DNA from: Azoarcus sp. | GTDB taxonomy: Bacteria > Pseudomonadota > Gammaproteobacteria > Burkholderiales > Rhodocyclaceae | DNA: 6,141 nucleotides | Direction: 5' to 3' | Assembly (NCBI GenBank): GCA_031282905.1 | Contig: JAITCV010000050.1 | Coordinates: 1 to 6,141 of the forward strand | Shown here: positions 4,943 to 6,141 of the stretch, piece after piece | How the letters are laid out: every line of letters begins with the position of its first letter | Position numbering within the stretch: the stretch's first letter is position 1 | Made by a program: the position numbers and the translations under genes | The notes under the pieces: generated by a model | Databases searched by the model: none | What the model was told of the DNA's origin: nothing | What the model saw: the letters and a program-made list of their open reading frames with translations, nothing else

Positions 4943-5776
4943 ATGAAACTGGTTTTCACCAAGATGCACGGACTTGGCAATGATTTTGTCGTCATCGACG
5001 CGACCCGCGCGCCGGTGGATTTGAATCCGGCGCAGGTGCGGGCGATTGCCGATCGTCATCGTGGCGTGGGATGCGACCAATTGCTGGTGGTCGAACGCCC
5101 GGCGGACGCGACGGTCGATTTTCGCTATCGCATCTTCAATGCCGATGGCGGCGAGGTGGAACAATGCGGCAACGGCGCAAGGTGTTTCGTGCGCTTCGTC
5201 CATGACAAAGGGCTGACATCGAAGCGCGAGATCCGGGTCGAGACCCGTTCGGGCGTCATCGCGCCCCGCCTGCGTGATGACGGGCTGGTGACGGTCGACA
5301 TGGGCGCGCCGGTGTTCGATCCAGCACGGATTCCGTTTGTGTCCGTTTCCGCCGCCTTCGTGCAGCCGCTCGAAGTCGACGGCCAGATCCTGGCCATCAC
5401 CGCCGTGTCGATGGGCAATCCCCATGCGGTGCAGATCGTGGCCAGCGTCGATGCCGCGCCGGTCGCAACGCTGGGGGCGAAGATCGAATCCCACCCCCGT
5501 TTTCCCGCGCGGGTGAATGCCGGTTTTGTCGAAGTGCTCGACCCGCGCCACATTCGCCTGCGGGTGTTTGAACGCGGCGCGGGCGAAACACTCGCCTGTG
5601 GCACGGGCGCGTGCGCGGCGGCGGTGACGGTGATCGGGCGCGGGCTGGCGATCTCGCCAGTGGAGGTCGAGACCCGCGGCGGCACGCTGGAAATTGCCTG
5701 GGACGGACCCGGGATGCCGGTATTGATGACCGGGCCCGCGGTCACGGTATTCGAAGGTGAAATGGTGCTGGACTGA
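4943..5776 (+). CDS. dapF: Diaminopimelate epimerase
   Basis: This 277-residue cytoplasmic enzyme converts LL-diaminopimelate to the meso form, the penultimate step of lysine synthesis and the source of the peptidoglycan cross-linking residue. It is cofactor-independent and uses two cysteines as acid and base. Both are present: C75 in EQCGNGAR (73-80) and C219 in ACGTGACA (218-225). Other family signatures are MHGLGNDF (8-15), GNPHAV (158-163) and FERGAGET (209-216). Length and order match a complete DapF. The ATG at 4943 (MKLVFTKMHG) is preferred over an in-frame TTG two codons earlier, because the family usually begins four to six residues before the K-MHG motif. The ribosome-binding site is weak. 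The DUF484-family gene 102 bp downstream is a conserved neighbour. Confidence 0.97.
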   Translation: MKLVFTKMHGLGNDFVVIDATRAPVDLNPAQVRAIADRHRGVGCDQLLVVERPADATVDFRYRIFNADGGEVEQCGNGARCFVRFVHDKGLTSKREIRVETRSGVIAPRLRDDGLVTVDMGAPVFDPARIPFVSVSAAFVQPLEVDGQILAITAVSMGNPHAVQIVASVDAAPVATLGAKIESHPRFPARVNAGFVEVLDPRHIRLRVFERGAGETLACGTGACAAAVTVIGRGLAISPVEVETRGGTLEIAWDGPGMPVLMTGPAVTVFEGEMVLD

Positions 5777-5807
5777 TTCCATCATTGGGTCGAGGCGCTG
5801 GACTGAT
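5767..5807. repeat. 11-bp direct repeat at the dapF stop
   Basis: GCTGGACTGAT occurs at 5767-5777, covering the last codons and TGA of dapF, and again at 5797-5807. The offset is 30 bases, so the second copy gives a second Leu-Asp-stop in the same frame ten codons later. It may be a remnant of a short duplication at the gene end. Confidence 0.7.
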
Positions 5808-5878
5808 CGCGTCGCCGCCGTCACACTCTGTGCCCGCGCAACCGGGCGCCCTGGTCACTCAAATGGAGTTTCGATCAA

Positions 5879-6141
5879 ATGACAGTCGAAGATGCTGAAA
5901 ATATCGCGCATTATCTGCGCGAACACCCCGATTTCCTCGTTGAACACGATGAACTGTTTACCGAACTGACCGTGCCGCATCCAAAACACGGCGGTCAGGC
6001 AATTTCGCTGGCCGAGCGTCAGCTCTACGCGCTGCGCGACAAGATCCGCCAACTTGAACTGAAGTTGGGAGAGCTGATTCTTTTCGGCGAAGAAAACGAC
6101 GAAATCAGCGAAAAAGTCCACCACCTCTCCATCACGCTGCT
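5879..6141 (+). CDS. DUF484 family protein, N-terminal part (partial)
   Basis: The ATG at 5879, with GGAG ten bases upstream, opens a frame that runs to the window edge (87 codons seen). The start has the DUF484 pattern: a short helix with YLREHPDFLVEHDELF (12-27), LTVPHP (30-35), the SLAERQ motif (43-48) introducing a predicted coiled-coil helix, and then FGEENDEISEKVHHL (69-83). The family is GAF-like with a helical N-terminal extension, and its function is not established. It commonly sits between dapF and xerC in Gamma- and Betaproteobacteria, so xerC is expected just beyond the window. The internal ATG at 5863 is out of frame and has no comparable upstream signal. Confidence 0.92.
   Translation, partial: MTVEDAENIAHYLREHPDFLVEHDELFTELTVPHPKHGGQAISLAERQLYALRDKIRQLELKLGELILFGEENDEISEKVHHLSITL

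Noticed and set aside
4751..5824. 357-codon open frame on the minus strand opposite dapF
   Set aside because: It is antisense to a certain dapF gene, is very rich in Arg and His, and shows no domain. This is typical of GC-rich antisense shadow frames.
5832..5847. GCCCG/CGGGC hairpin between dapF and the DUF484-family gene
   Set aside because: Five-base GC arms without a T-tract are expected by chance in GC-rich DNA, and the flanking genes probably share a transcript.

Overview
The window reads as chromosomal DNA of a proteobacterium, most likely a betaproteobacterium (inference). The support is a GC-rich dapF gene followed by a DUF484-family gene, an order commonly seen in Gamma- and Betaproteobacteria ahead of xerC, plus a kinase with a PilJ/NarX-type sensor domain. 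Taxonomy cannot be fixed further from sequence alone.

Left edge (1-510). The first 174 bases are the 3' end of an MT-A70-family adenine methyltransferase gene, entering from outside the window. Genes of this family are frequent on phages and integrated elements. After it comes a possible broken start of an exported protein, disrupted by a perfect 13-bp tandem duplication. A large imperfect hairpin (343-424) and a CGTCATTGCGAG repeat motif follow.

Centre (511-3468, all on the minus strand). A tightly overlapping three-gene operon runs leftwards: a 715-residue membrane sensor/CheA-like histidine kinase, then a 122-residue single-domain CheY-like response regulator, then a 154-residue CheX-type phosphatase. 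The kinase joins a PilJ-type periplasmic domain, a PAS-like domain, an HPt domain (His433) and a CheA-type ATPase domain, and it ends without a CheW-like domain. Sensor, phosphodonor and kinase are therefore one polypeptide, and the operon also carries the receiver and the receiver's phosphatase. This looks like a self-contained, array-independent chemosensory-like pathway with no receptor, CheW, CheR or CheB in view. It is the most interesting item here.

Gap (3469-4942). About 1.5 kb holds little recognisable coding sequence. It contains repeat and palindrome signals just upstream of the operon, one plausible small minus-strand gene with a BamE/SmpA-like pattern, and two strong palindromes 65 bp apart that look like dispersed intergenic repeats. 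An 8-bp tandem repeat and a short hairpin precede dapF.

Right edge (4943-6141). dapF (diaminopimelate epimerase, complete, with both catalytic cysteines) is followed after 102 bp by the 5' part of a DUF484-family gene that runs off the window.
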